Numbered from the stretch's first letter, positions 1-8,571 are shown. The stretch is 64,000 nucleotides of DNA from Bacteroidales bacterium UBA6408 (GCA_002439805.1 DJPQ01000002.1:1-64000), one strand, 5' to 3'. The notes: generated from the sequence alone by a model not told the origin. Made by a program: numbers and translations.

Positions 1-459
1 GTTATCCTTCATCCAGCCATACAGGTTCACAATCTTGCTGACTTCGGCAATATATGACACCCCAAGACCGGCCTTCTCAAAAAATGCCTTCTTGTTATAA
101 TTTGCAAATCTGCCGTCAAAATAGCCGATATGCTGAAGAATGAATGTATGCAGCGCCATAACCTTGATTTTGCTGGCCTGGTAAGATGATTTCAGCATAT
201 CAGCAAGTTCTTCCATAGACAGAATCCTGCCAGAACCCTCCTGAATCGCTACGGTAACTGGTTTGTAAGAGCCGACAAACGAAGAATAGTCACTGTCCGG
301 ATGGAATGTGGTTCTGAAAATGAACTCATCATCAATCCCGTCAAGAATCCGATTCTTAACAAACCAAGACTTCCCTGTCCCGGGTGAGCCGAAATAAATA
401 ATCTGATGAGGCAAATCACGCCACAGCGGAGTTGCAGAAACTTTTTCTTTTGATGTCAT
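1..459 (-). CDS. McrB-like AAA+ ATPase of a restriction system, N-terminal part (runs off the window)
   Basis: The leftward reading frame is open from an ATG at 459 to the window edge (153 codons seen). A P-loop GSPGTGKS lies at residues 24-31, followed about 20 residues later by TTFHPDSDYSSFVGSYKP. That block resembles the 'TTFHPxYxYExFVEG' segment that follows Walker A in McrB-family AAA+ motor subunits. Such proteins form NTP-driven rings that recruit an McrC or LlaJI-type nuclease to modified or specific DNA. The divergent neighbour at 474 looks like that nuclease, which supports the call. Only 14 bases separate the two start codons, so each promoter must lie inside the other gene or the starts are misplaced. 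The Walker B and sensor motifs are outside the window. Confidence 0.7.
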   Translation of the reverse strand, partial: MTSKEKVSATPLWRDLPHQIIYFGSPGTGKSWFVKNRILDGIDDEFIFRTTFHPDSDYSSFVGSYKPVTVAIQEGSGRILSMEELADMLKSSYQASKIKVMALHTFILQHIGYFDGRFANYNKKAFFEKAGLGVSYIAEVSKIVNLYGWMKDN

Positions 460-473
460 AGGGTTTTCGCTTA

Positions 474-1316
474 ATGAATATGGTGGTTAAGGAGGCCGAT
501 TTTGTCGCATCAGTGCAATGCAGCGTCATAAATCACTTCATGCGACACGGCGGCGCCATGCTGTTCGGCCAGTCTGTTTCGATTCCGACACGCGGAATCA
601 GGCTTGACAGGAGCACAATTACAATGCTCCGAAAGGAACTGAACAACACATTCAATTCAAGGAAGGAAAACATCATACGGTGGTGCATCGAGTACATTGA
701 AGGAATGTGCAGTCTTGACGAAAGTGACACAACTGACGGCAACTGGAAATATGCCATCATTGCAAGCACATTATGGGAGGTAATGGTGGACAGCGTCCTC
801 GGAAAACAGCAATATCGGGATAAGACCAAATATGGAAAAACTTACGAGTTCACTTATTTTGACGGGCATAGCCTGCGAGGGAATGCTACACAACACGACA
901 CTATCTACGAAGATGACGAAACGCTCATAATAATAGATGCAAAGATGTATCGTTTTGCCGACCATCTTCTTTCAGAAAATGTACTGGGCAAACAGTTCGG
1001 ATACTACGAACAGGCAAAAATGATGAAACATCAGGCCGGGGAGCAAAAACGCATCATCAACATATTTGTGCTTCCCCAGACAGAGTTCAGCGGCAGTTAT
1101 TTTCAGAACAAAATCATTCTGGATCCCCACACGCCGGCATCAGAAGACCCGTTCAAAATCATATTCCTCTACAATTATCCGGTGAATGACCTTATTGACG
1201 ACTATTATTTCGGTCGAAAGAAATACAATGTCCTTATCGACCACTTCAAGAGTTTCATTCAAGACCCGGCCGTAAGCCTTTTTCTGGAACAAAGAGGATG
1301 CGACTACAAGTTTTAG
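474..1316 (+). CDS. LlaJI/McrC-like restriction endonuclease subunit
   Basis: A 280-residue protein with a PD-(D/E)XK-like core: D142 in HDTIYEDDE, then D155-A-K157 in LIIIDAKMYR, then LGKQFGYYEQAKMM (residues 171-184). The last matches the conserved helix after the catalytic strand in LlaJI and McrC nucleases. No signal peptide or membrane segment is seen. It diverges from an McrB-like ATPase, its expected partner. LlaJI-type nucleases are usually longer, so the N-terminus may be shortened or the start misassigned. No Shine-Dalgarno sequence helps choose the start. Identification rests on motif pattern and context, so the exact family is uncertain. Confidence 0.55.
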   Translation: MNMVVKEADFVASVQCSVINHFMRHGGAMLFGQSVSIPTRGIRLDRSTITMLRKELNNTFNSRKENIIRWCIEYIEGMCSLDESDTTDGNWKYAIIASTLWEVMVDSVLGKQQYRDKTKYGKTYEFTYFDGHSLRGNATQHDTIYEDDETLIIIDAKMYRFADHLLSENVLGKQFGYYEQAKMMKHQAGEQKRIINIFVLPQTEFSGSYFQNKIILDPHTPASEDPFKIIFLYNYPVNDLIDDYYFGRKKYNVLIDHFKSFIQDPAVSLFLEQRGCDYKF

Positions 1317-1346
1317 GACGTTTCATCCCAAAACATCTTCAAAAAG

Positions 1347-1380
1347 ATAATTTTCAGGACTATTTATCCCTGAAAATTAT
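1347..1380. promoter_or_regulatory. 12-bp perfect inverted repeat upstream of the relic gene
   Basis: Arms ATAATTTTCAGG (1347-1358) and CCTGAAAATTAT (1369-1380) flank a 10-base loop. The repeat ends one base before a -7 box TACCTTTG (1382-1389). It could be an operator for the following ATPase-like gene or a terminator for the nuclease ending at 1316. Its position directly against the -7 box favours an operator. Confidence 0.4.
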
Positions 1381-1381
1381 T

Positions 1382-1389
1382 TACCTTTG
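1382..1389 (+). promoter_or_regulatory. -7 promoter box (TACCTTTG)
   Basis: Matches the Bacteroidota TAnnTTTG consensus and lies just before the degenerate DUF4143 reading frame, next to the inverted repeat at 1347-1380. No clear -33 TTG is present at 19-20 bases. Confidence 0.4.
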
Positions 1390-1390
1390 T

Positions 1391-1767
1391 AAAAAACACT
1401 ATGCGGGGCAGAATAATTTGTATGGGGAAGAAATGACTGATAAAGCCGTAGAACGCTATATGTCCGCACTCATCGAATCATCTTTTGTCTATGAATGCAA
1501 GAGGTTTGACATAAAAGGGAAGCAACACCTTAAGACATTGGGAAAGTATTACCTTGTTGATGTCGGCTTGAGACGAATGCCCCTCGGATCCCGGGTCTTC
1601 GATGCCGGTCGCATCTTGGAGAATATCGTGTATCTTGAACTTCTCCGCCGGCAAAAGAAAGTGTACATAGGAAAACGGATAATCAGGAGGTTGACGAGGA
1701 TCCTTCCGCTGACTACGATGGCATCAAAAGAATCAATGCCCTAAAATGATTGATGGAAACACCATAA
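1391..1767 (+). pseudogene. DUF4143 AAA ATPase, decayed (N-terminal domain gone, frameshift, internal deletion, nonsense codon)
   Basis: Between about 1430 and 1675 the frame encodes a recognisable DUF4143 stretch, including YMSALIESSFVYECKRFDIK and RILENIVYLELLRRQKK. The ATPase half that should precede it is absent. At about 1675-1681 the frame shifts: the expected 'GK..DNQEVD' continues in another frame from 1681. It then jumps straight to the family's usual tail DYDGIKRINALK, showing loss of the nuclease-like middle. A TGA at 1747-1749 interrupts the tail (probably a former Trp codon) before LMETP and a TAA at 1765-1767. At least four lesions are visible, so no function is expected. The promoter region upstream is still intact. 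An in-frame ORF (1298-1744) covers part of it. Confidence 0.7.
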
Positions 1768-1902
1768 AATGAACCGTGGATATGGAAAAGCATGGAAACA
1801 TATGGATATCAGCAAAATATGTCCTTGATATGAAGATTTTACATTTTTCAGGAAAACTGTTTTCGGAGAGGACGAACATTACTATCCGGTAATAAGAGAG
1901 GT

Positions 1903-2502
1903 ATGATTATCACAATAGCAAGGCAATGCGGATGCGGTGCGCTTGAAGTCGGAAAGATTCTGGCAGGGCACTATGGCATACCGCTTTACACGAGAAAGTC
2001 TCTGATGGAGGCGGCGCGCGGGAAAGGGCTTCTTTCCGAGATGGAGGATTTTTTCGAGGAGAGGCCTGTCGATGAACTGATGTCGGCGATTACCTTTTCC
2101 TTTGAACGGGACGACGTGCGGGAGAAGTTCTGCATGGCGTTCAGGAGAGTCGTCGGAGAGGGAGACTGCGTGCTCATCGGAAGGTGCGGCAACTTTATTT
2201 TCAAAGACCGCCCTGATCTTTTGTCCGTTTTCCTTCACGGCAATCCGGAGCGGAGAATCACACACATAATGGAATCAGAGGGGCTTTCGCGCCACGAGGC
2301 AGAGGAATTTGTCAGCGACACGGACGAGCGGAGGGTTGCCTACCATAAATTCTACACCGGCCTCAACTGGGGAAATGCGCCGGACTACGACATCTGTCTT
2401 GATGTCTGCCGCCTCGGAGCCGGCAAAACCGCCGAACTGATTGAGGAATATGCAGATGCCGCAGGACTGCACTCACCTGCTCAAACCGCATCGGAGGGGT
2501 AA
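1903..2502 (+). CDS. Cytidylate kinase-like family protein
   Basis: A 199-residue protein of the cytidylate-kinase-like P-loop family common in Bacteroidales. The N-terminus MIITIARQCGCGALEVGK corresponds to the family's 'ITISRxxGSGGxxIGK' nucleotide loop, here with C9 and C11. RVVGEGDCVLIGRCGNFIF (about residues 85-103) is the second hallmark. The family resembles NMP kinases but its substrate is unknown, so cmk should not be assumed. It is followed after 2 bases by lrgA and probably co-transcribed. The ATG at 1903 is the first in frame. Confidence 0.8.
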   Translation: MIITIARQCGCGALEVGKILAGHYGIPLYTRKSLMEAARGKGLLSEMEDFFEERPVDELMSAITFSFERDDVREKFCMAFRRVVGEGDCVLIGRCGNFIFKDRPDLLSVFLHGNPERRITHIMESEGLSRHEAEEFVSDTDERRVAYHKFYTGLNWGNAPDYDICLDVCRLGAGKTAELIEEYADAAGLHSPAQTASEG

Positions 2503-2504
2503 AT

Positions 2505-2894
2505 ATGAAATATGTCATACAGTTTCTGATTATTGCGGCATTCGCCTTTGTCGGCGAACTGCTGCACCGGTTCATCCCGCTGCCGATTCCTGCAAGCATC
2601 TACGGGATAGTCCTGCTTTTCATCGCCCTTGAACTGAAATGGGTGAAGGTCAGCGACATAAGGGAAGTAAGCTCTTTTCTCATCGCCGTCATGCCGATAA
2701 TGTTCATTCCTGCGGCGGCCGGTCTGATGGAATCATGGGACGCCGTTAAATCATCGATATGGGAATACGCCCTCATCACCGTCGTCAGCACATTCGTCGT
2801 AATGGGAGTCTCCGGCGCCGTCACGCAGTTTGTCATACGGTGCGGGAAAAAGAAGGGAAAGAATCAGGGACACGAAGAAATGGAGGCCAGATAA
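2505..2894 (+). CDS. lrgA: CidA/LrgA family holin-like membrane protein
   Basis: A 129-residue protein with four predicted membrane helices and the typical LrgA/CidA opening (IIAAFAFVGELLHRFIPLPI, then PASIYGIVLLFIALELKWVK). CidA/LrgA proteins act with an LrgB-type partner in the inner membrane. Proposed roles are control of murein hydrolase export and programmed lysis; transport of small organic acids has been proposed for plant and some bacterial members. The partner begins one base after its stop, so the pair is an operon. Start chosen at the ATG two bases after the preceding stop. Confidence 0.85.
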   Translation: MKYVIQFLIIAAFAFVGELLHRFIPLPIPASIYGIVLLFIALELKWVKVSDIREVSSFLIAVMPIMFIPAAAGLMESWDAVKSSIWEYALITVVSTFVVMGVSGAVTQFVIRCGKKKGKNQGHEEMEAR

Positions 2895-2895
2895 T

Positions 2896-3588
2896 ATGTC
2901 ACAGATATTTGAATCATCGGTATTCTTCGGAGTATTCATAAGCCTCTCGTCCTACATTTTCGGCATCTGGCTAAAGAAAAAGACCGGCTGGGCACTCGCG
3001 AACCCGCTGCTGATTTCCATCATTCTGGTCATTGCGACGCTGTCCATGCTCGGAGTGAGCTATCAAAGCTACGCGAAGGGTGCGGACATCATCAGCTACC
3101 TCCTCACTCCTGCGACAATCTGTCTTGCAGTGCCTCTGTATCAGCAGGTTGAACTTCTCAGGAAGAACTGGAAAGCCGTCGTCGCCGGCATCAGCGCAGG
3201 AGTCCTGTCCAGCCTTGTCTGCATCCTGCTGCTCGCCCTGCTGTTTCATCTCGACCATGCGGCATATGTCACATTCCTTCCTAAGTCAATCACCACGGCC
3301 ATCGGGCTCGGTGTCTCCGAAGAACTCGGCGGCTACATTCCGGTGACAGTGGTTTCCATCATCATCACAGGAGTTCTGGGCAACATATTCGCTGAAAAAT
3401 TCCTCCTTCTTCTCCGCATCAGCGAACCGATAGCCAAGGGCATAGCCATCGGGACCGCCTCACACGCGGTAGGCACGGCAAAGGCGATGGAGATGGGAGC
3501 GGTGGAAGGTGCGATGAGCAGCCTCTCGATAGTCGTAAGCGGCATTCTCACCGTCGCCGGAGCATCTGTCTTCGCGATGTTTCTGTAG
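2896..3588 (+). CDS. lrgB: LrgB family membrane protein
   Basis: A 230-residue protein with about seven hydrophobic segments. Family signatures include LPKSITTAIGLGVSEELGGY (about residues 132-151) and IGTASHAVGTAKAMEMG (about 188-204). It partners LrgA encoded immediately upstream (one-base gap). The frame can be read further upstream, but that would overlap lrgA by 65 bases. The ATG at 2896 gives the usual LrgB N-terminus, so I use it. Confidence 0.88.
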   Translation: MSQIFESSVFFGVFISLSSYIFGIWLKKKTGWALANPLLISIILVIATLSMLGVSYQSYAKGADIISYLLTPATICLAVPLYQQVELLRKNWKAVVAGISAGVLSSLVCILLLALLFHLDHAAYVTFLPKSITTAIGLGVSEELGGYIPVTVVSIIITGVLGNIFAEKFLLLLRISEPIAKGIAIGTASHAVGTAKAMEMGAVEGAMSSLSIVVSGILTVAGASVFAMFL

Positions 3589-3636
3589 ATAAATGCCGCA
3601 GCAGTCATAAACGACCGCAAACGAAACTGGACAGCA

Positions 3637-3666
3637 TTGCCCCTGCAAGATTTTTCCGTATCTTTG
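3637..3666 (+). promoter_or_regulatory. Promoter (TTG-N19-TATCTTTG)
   Basis: A -33 TTG at 3637-3639 and -7 TATCTTTG at 3659-3666 are spaced by exactly 19 bases, the Bacteroidota housekeeping pattern. It lies 61 bases upstream of the helicase start. Confidence 0.7.
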
Positions 3667-3727
3667 TCACCGGCTTGGGATGTCACCGGAAGCCGTCGCC
3701 GGCGGCTTCGTAATTTTTTTTTGCAAC

Positions 3728-5485
3728 ATGGAAGATAGAAATTTTGAGGTTGAACTGGCGCGGTTTATCGTGGAGAAGACCCGCAGGAGCCTGTTTCTGA
3801 CGGGAAAGGCCGGGACGGGAAAGACGACGTTTCTCAGGGACATCACAAGACACACGAAGAAAAAGCACATCGTGCTTGCCCCGACGGGCGTTGCGGCGGT
3901 CAATGCAGGGGCGATGACGATTCACTCCTTTTTCCAGTTCGGTCTCGGGGCCTATGTGCCCGGAGTCGTGGCTCCGCAGACGGGCTATTTCATCCGTAAG
4001 GCGAAGCTTGACCTGATACGCAGCCTCGACCTCATCATCATTGATGAGATTTCAATGGTCCGTGCCGACCTGCTCGACCACATCGACGCGGAACTCCGCA
4101 GGATACGGCGCAGCTACCTCCCCTTCGGAGGGGTGCAGCTTCTGATGATCGGCGACCTCCAGCAGCTTCCGCCGATTGCGCACGGAGAGGAGGAAATGAT
4201 TCTGAGGCAGCACTACAAGTCCCTGTATTTCTTTGACTGCAAGGCTCTTCAGAATCTGGAGTATTCCTGCATAGAGCTGAAGAACGTCTATCGTCAGAAC
4301 GACTCTCATTTTGTCGGGATGCTCAACCGCGCACGGGTCGGCCGTCTCACGCAGGAGGACATCGACGAGCTGAACGCACGCTATCAACCGGGATTCGTTC
4401 CCCGTCCGGAAGACAACTACATCCGCCTTGTCACGCACAACCGCATGGTGCAGAGCGTGAACGAGGGGGAGATGACAAAGCTCGGCGGCGACGAATATGC
4501 CTTTGACGCAAAGGTCACCGGGACATTCCCCACGGAGTCTTTCCCGACGGCGGAACGGCTTGTCCTGAAGAAGGGCGCTCAGGTGATGTTCATCAAGAAC
4601 GACCCGGACAAGCGCTTCATAAACGGAACTCTGGGTGAGGTCTGCTACCTGTGGAAGGACAAGATTAAGGTCCGGATTGCGGACACCGGTGTCACGATTG
4701 ACGTCGAGCCGATGGAGTGGGAGAACATACGCTATCAGCTGGACGAGACGGACAACAGCGTGAATTCCACCACAATAGGCAAGTTCAGGCAATATCCGGT
4801 GCGCCCGGCCTGGGCCATCACCATCCACAAGAGCCAGGGTCTGACATTCGACCGCGCCATCATAGATGCCCGTGCGGCATTTTCGCCCGGCCAGGCATAT
4901 GTCGCGCTCAGCCGCTGCCGCTCGCTCGAAGGAATCGTCCTCAGCTCCCCTCTCCGCGCCTCGGCGTTCATGACCGACACGACCATCGACGACTTTCTCC
5001 AAAGCCGTCTCGCCGATGCCAGGGAGCTTGCCTCCGAGGTCGCCTTCGTTCCGTTCGACTACGACCGCAGCAAGGACAGGCCGGAGCCGAAAATCGGCAA
5101 CAAGGTCGCTTCGGGACCGTCAGTTACCATTCTTGACAAAGCGACGGCTCATGAAATATCCGAGGGCTTATCAAGTCCATGTTTCAGTAAAGAATCCGGT
5201 AAAACATCTGCGGGCAAGTCCGGAACCGGAGACGCAAATGCCGTCAGCGCCAAACTCATCGCCGCGTTAAAATCCTGGAGACTCGAAAAGGCGCATGAAC
5301 TCAATGTTCCGGCATTCTACATCCTCAGCAACAAGGTTCTCGACAACATCGCGGCATATCTTCCTCACAATCAAGAAGAACTCCTAGAAGTACCGGGCAT
5401 CGGCCCGGCAAAGGCCGAAGGCTACGGGGCGGCAATACTGAAGATAGTGCAGGAAAACAGCGACGGACTCGCCTCGCGACGGTAG
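3728..5485 (+). CDS. Pif1-like helicase (AAA domain) with C-terminal HRDC domain
   Basis: A 585-residue SF1B helicase. Walker A GKAGTGKT is at residues 26-33, APTGVAAVNAGAMTIHSFF (51-69) is the Pif1/RecD-type motif Ia region, and the DEIS Walker B is at 106-109. The UvrD-C-like motif AWAITIHKSQGLTFDRAIID is near residue 360. The last 75 residues (KAHELNVPAFYILSNKVLD, then LLEVPGIGPAKAEGYG) form an HRDC domain. Family members unwind forked or G-quadruplex DNA; the cellular role here is inferred only. The frame is open from 3680, but the ATG at 3728 sits at the right distance from the promoter. It ends 5 bases from the convergent cstA stop. Confidence 0.85.
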   Translation: MEDRNFEVELARFIVEKTRRSLFLTGKAGTGKTTFLRDITRHTKKKHIVLAPTGVAAVNAGAMTIHSFFQFGLGAYVPGVVAPQTGYFIRKAKLDLIRSLDLIIIDEISMVRADLLDHIDAELRRIRRSYLPFGGVQLLMIGDLQQLPPIAHGEEEMILRQHYKSLYFFDCKALQNLEYSCIELKNVYRQNDSHFVGMLNRARVGRLTQEDIDELNARYQPGFVPRPEDNYIRLVTHNRMVQSVNEGEMTKLGGDEYAFDAKVTGTFPTESFPTAERLVLKKGAQVMFIKNDPDKRFINGTLGEVCYLWKDKIKVRIADTGVTIDVEPMEWENIRYQLDETDNSVNSTTIGKFRQYPVRPAWAITIHKSQGLTFDRAIIDARAAFSPGQAYVALSRCRSLEGIVLSSPLRASAFMTDTTIDDFLQSRLADARELASEVAFVPFDYDRSKDRPEPKIGNKVASGPSVTILDKATAHEISEGLSSPCFSKESGKTSAGKSGTGDANAVSAKLIAALKSWRLEKAHELNVPAFYILSNKVLDNIAAYLPHNQEELLEVPGIGPAKAEGYGAAILKIVQENSDGLASRR

Positions 5486-5490
5486 CGTAC

Positions 5491-6957
5491 CTATTTCCGG
5501 TCACGGCGGAGCTTCCAGAGGAAGAAGAGGGTGAGAGAGAGGAGGAAGGCGGCGGAGCCGATGGCACAGTTCCATGTGTTCGGGAGGTTGAAGCCTATCT
5601 TTGCTATGCAGAGGTAGGTGGTGCAGACGGCGGTCATGAAGGCTGCCGGGAAGAGCGTCAGGAGATAGGCCGCGGAGCCCTTCGGCTTGGACTTCACGAG
5701 ATAGGCCGTGGCGGTCCAGAGCATGAAGACCGCAAGGGTCTGGTTCGCCCAGCCGAAATAGCGCCAGATGACGTTGAAACCGTCCTCGTCGGCGATGTTG
5801 TACCAGAGCAGCAGGCCGGCGACGGCAAAAAGCGGAATGCTGATTATCAGACGGTTGCGGACGGGCTTCTGGTTCAGATGCAGGAAATCCGCGACAATCA
5901 GACGTGCGCTGCGGAAAGCCGTGTCGCCGCTCGTGATTGGAGCCGCCACTACGCCGAGCACAGCGAGAATGCCGCCGAGCACTCCCAGCCAGCTCTTGGA
6001 AACATTCACGACAACTTCCGGAGCAGCCGCATGAAGCGTGGAGCCCACGGCCTCGGCGCCTCCGTCAAAGAAGAACCAGGAAGAAACCGTTGCCCAGATG
6101 AGCGCCACGATGCCCTCGGTAATCATCGCCCCGTAGAACACCGGCCTTCCGAGCTTCTCGTCCGTGAGGCAGCGGGCCATCAGCGGAGACTGCGTCGCGT
6201 GGAAGCCGCTCACCGCGCCGCAGGCAATCGTGATGAACAGACACGGGAAAATCGGCTGGCCGCTCAGCAGTCCCTTCTCCTCGCCAAGGTTGCCCAGTCC
6301 GTCCCAGAGTTCCGGCAGTGACGGCCACTTGACAAAGAGGCAGGCCATCAGCGCCACCGCCATAAAGATCAGGGCGAAGGCGAAAATCGGATAGATGCGC
6401 CCGATAATCTTATCGACGGGAAGAAGCGTGGCCAGAAGGTAGTAGAGGAATATGACGCCGACCCAAATCATGATGGCAATCTTGGACCCGTCGCCCGCGA
6501 TGTCGCCGAGAATCAGCGCGGGGCTGAACACGAACACCGTGCCCACGAGCATCAGGACAATGATTGAGAATGCAAGGATGAACTTCTTTGTTCCGTTTCC
6601 GAGATATGTGCCCACAAGATCCGGGAGTCCCGCGCCGTCGTTGCGAATGGAGAGCATCCCGGTGAAGAAATCATGAACGGCTCCGGCAAAGATGCAGCCT
6701 AAGACAATCCAGAGATAGGACGACGGGCCGAACTTCGCGCCCATAATCGCTCCGAAGATAGGTCCGGTTCCCGCTATGTTCAGAAACTGGACCATATAGA
6801 CCTTCCATGCCGGCATCGGCACATAGTCAACGCCGTCGGCCCTTGTGACGGCCGGAGTTTTTCTTGCGGAGTCAATCCCGAAGACGCGCTCGACGAAGCG
6901 TCCATAGAGGAAATAGCCCAGAACGAGGGCGGCGAGGCTTATAAGAAACGAGAACAT
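5491..6957 (-). CDS. cstA: CstA family carbon starvation / peptide (pyruvate) transporter
   Basis: A 488-residue polytopic inner-membrane protein with at least a dozen hydrophobic segments. The CstA signature block is clear: FGIDSARKTPAVTRADGVDY (about residues 26-45), then MVQFLNIAGTGPIFGAIMGA (55-74). GFHATQSPLMARCLTDEKLG (about 245-264) is also conserved. CstA proteins import peptides or pyruvate under nutrient limitation. This is the short form lacking the extra C-terminal domain of the E. coli protein (about 700 residues). It is transcribed alone toward the helicase gene. Confidence 0.9.
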   Translation of the reverse strand: MFSFLISLAALVLGYFLYGRFVERVFGIDSARKTPAVTRADGVDYVPMPAWKVYMVQFLNIAGTGPIFGAIMGAKFGPSSYLWIVLGCIFAGAVHDFFTGMLSIRNDGAGLPDLVGTYLGNGTKKFILAFSIIVLMLVGTVFVFSPALILGDIAGDGSKIAIMIWVGVIFLYYLLATLLPVDKIIGRIYPIFAFALIFMAVALMACLFVKWPSLPELWDGLGNLGEEKGLLSGQPIFPCLFITIACGAVSGFHATQSPLMARCLTDEKLGRPVFYGAMITEGIVALIWATVSSWFFFDGGAEAVGSTLHAAAPEVVVNVSKSWLGVLGGILAVLGVVAAPITSGDTAFRSARLIVADFLHLNQKPVRNRLIISIPLFAVAGLLLWYNIADEDGFNVIWRYFGWANQTLAVFMLWTATAYLVKSKPKGSAAYLLTLFPAAFMTAVCTTYLCIAKIGFNLPNTWNCAIGSAAFLLSLTLFFLWKLRRDRK

Positions 6958-6986
6958 TGCGATTGATGATTATTAAGAAACCTTCA

Positions 6987-7019
6987 AAAAAATGGGCCGC
7001 TGTTTTCAGCGACCCATTT
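6987..7019 (-). terminator. Intrinsic terminator of the histone-like gene
   Basis: Arms AAATGGGCCGCTG (6990-7002) and CAGCGACCCATTT (7007-7019) pair with one mismatch around a TTTT loop. Read leftward, the stem is followed by a run of T. It lies just beyond the stop at 7036 and before cstA. Confidence 0.75.
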
Positions 7020-7035
7020 CTTTGAGTTCCGAAAC

Positions 7036-7209
7036 TTATTTTGAAGCTTCAACAGAAACCTTGCGGAATTCCTTGAGGTCCTTCATAAGTTCGAGCGCAT
7101 TCTTACGCGCACGCGCACCGGCAGCCTTGTTGCCCTTGACAACCTGCGCCTCAGCGTTTGCCTGAAATTCTGCAATTTCAGCATTGATTTTAGCTACGAG
7201 CTCTTTCAT
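7036..7209 (-). CDS. Histone H1-like (Hc1 type) small basic protein
   Basis: A 57-residue lysine- and alanine-rich protein. It starts MKELVAKINAEIAEFQANAE, continues through VKGNKAAGARARKNALE, and ends KEFRKVSVEASK. This is the usual form of the small Hc1-like nucleoid proteins found across Bacteroidota. It is expected to bind DNA in the nucleoid without sequence specificity. A single-gene unit: its own terminator follows (6987-7019), and an AT-rich leader with a weak TAACTTGC box near 7250 precedes it. Confidence 0.85.
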   Translation of the reverse strand: MKELVAKINAEIAEFQANAEAQVVKGNKAAGARARKNALELMKDLKEFRKVSVEASK

Positions 7210-7380
7210 GATATTTAATTTTAAATTAGTAATTGAAAAATTCTTTCAAAACCGATGCAAGTTAGGCAGAAAAACATTAAGATGCAAATATTCAGGGCAT
7301 TTTTTGCATTTTAGAGGCAAATTAGCGACATTTGCATAAACATTTAGCGCTATTCGCATAAACAAAAAAAACAATTATTC

Positions 7381-7683
7381 ATGAAAATTTCTCCAAAGTT
7401 CAAAGTACGCTCGATGGCCGGGCAGAACGTCATCATAATGCAGGGCAAATATGGCGGCGACATGACAAAGATCATATCCCTCAACGACACGTCACTTTTT
7501 CTGTGGAACACGTTTCACGGCAAGGAATTCACCGCATTCGACGTCATCGAGGCGCTTCAGAAGGAATATGGCATCGACCATGAGACTGCCGCGACGGACG
7601 GTCAGGCGTGGTGCAGCAAGCTCGTCGAGTGCGGACTCATAGAGAACGGATCCCAAGAAAAACTTTCCGATATAAAACAGTAG
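7381..7683 (+). CDS. PqqD family peptide-chaperone protein
   Basis: A 100-residue PqqD-like domain with the family pattern: FKVRSMAGQNVIIMQGKYGG at the N-terminus, then LNDTSLFLWN, then FDVIEALQKEYGIDHETAATDGQAW split over the second half. PqqD proteins carry RiPP precursor peptides to radical SAM enzymes. In Bacteroidota, stand-alone PqqD genes often sit beside an HPrK-like kinase, as here (3-base gap), without a PQQ pathway. No radical SAM enzyme or precursor peptide is visible nearby, so the partner is unknown. Confidence 0.8.
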   Translation: MKISPKFKVRSMAGQNVIIMQGKYGGDMTKIISLNDTSLFLWNTFHGKEFTAFDVIEALQKEYGIDHETAATDGQAWCSKLVECGLIENGSQEKLSDIKQ

Positions 7684-7686
7684 GTC

Positions 7687-8571
7687 ATGCCGGTCACACT
7701 TTCAATCGCCGGCTTCAGGTTCAGATTCGACGGGCCTGATGTGACCGGATTCATCCACGCGATGCCTTTCTTCCGTCCGTTTCTTGTTCAGGAACAGGAT
7801 GCCGCGGCGGATTTCCGTGTTTCGGAAGAACTTGACGAGGACAATGTGAGCAGACTGAAGGAAAGGTTCGGGAAAACTGACAGCTACTTTGACGTTGCGT
7901 TCGAGGACGTGGAATGCAGTTTCTACCGCGACGGGGACATGATTGTCTTCCATATGACGGAGGAACATTCGGGCAAGGAACTCTGGGAGACTTGGAACAT
8001 AGGAGACACGACGGTGAGAACCTCTATTGTCCGGGCGACCGCGACGATGTACAGATATGCGCTGTGGACAGCGGTGAATTTCCTGACCTGCCTTCGCGGA
8101 TGCCTTGCCATCCACTGCTCCGCCAACGTGTTCGACGGCCGCACGGCCATTTTTCTAGGAGAATCCGGAACAGGAAAGAGCACGCACACGAGACTTCTGC
8201 GCGAAAGGTACCCGGAGTCGTTTCTGCTGAACGACGACAGTCCGTTCATCAGGGTGATGCCGGACGGCAGGGTGATGGTATTCGGCTCGCCTTGGAGCGG
8301 CAAGACTCCTTGCTACAAGGCAGAGGCATATCCGCTCGCGGCGATAGTGCGTCTGAGCCAGGCTCCTTACAACAGGATTCACCGGCTGAACCCCGTACAG
8401 GCCATAGGGGCGCTGCTTCCTTCGGCTCCGCCCGCGCTGAACTATACGGAAGAGACTTCCGACGCTGTCTGCAACTACATTTCTGATGTTCTGGCTGAAG
8501 TTCCGGCGTGGTCTCTTGAATGCCTCCCGAATACGGAAGCTGCGGAACTTTCTCACGATACTGTTCTGTGA
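7687..8571 (+). CDS. HPr kinase/PEPCK-like P-loop protein
   Basis: A 294-residue protein with an HPrK/PEP-carboxykinase-like ATP site. Walker A GESGTGKS is at residues 158-165, an acidic pair in LNDDSPF at 181-187, and GSPWSGKTPCY at 200-210. The N-terminal 150 residues match no domain I can name. Related genes beside PqqD are thought to be kinases acting in peptide modification clusters, but the substrate is unknown. Translation is probably coupled to the preceding gene. The stop overlaps the discriminator base of the convergent tRNA gene. Confidence 0.75.
   Translation: MPVTLSIAGFRFRFDGPDVTGFIHAMPFFRPFLVQEQDAAADFRVSEELDEDNVSRLKERFGKTDSYFDVAFEDVECSFYRDGDMIVFHMTEEHSGKELWETWNIGDTTVRTSIVRATATMYRYALWTAVNFLTCLRGCLAIHCSANVFDGRTAIFLGESGTGKSTHTRLLRERYPESFLLNDDSPFIRVMPDGRVMVFGSPWSGKTPCYKAEAYPLAAIVRLSQAPYNRIHRLNPVQAIGALLPSAPPALNYTEETSDAVCNYISDVLAEVPAWSLECLPNTEAAELSHDTVL

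Noticed and set aside
4052..5002. Leftward open frame of 316 codons
   Set aside because: Antisense to the Pif1-like helicase; no recognisable product.
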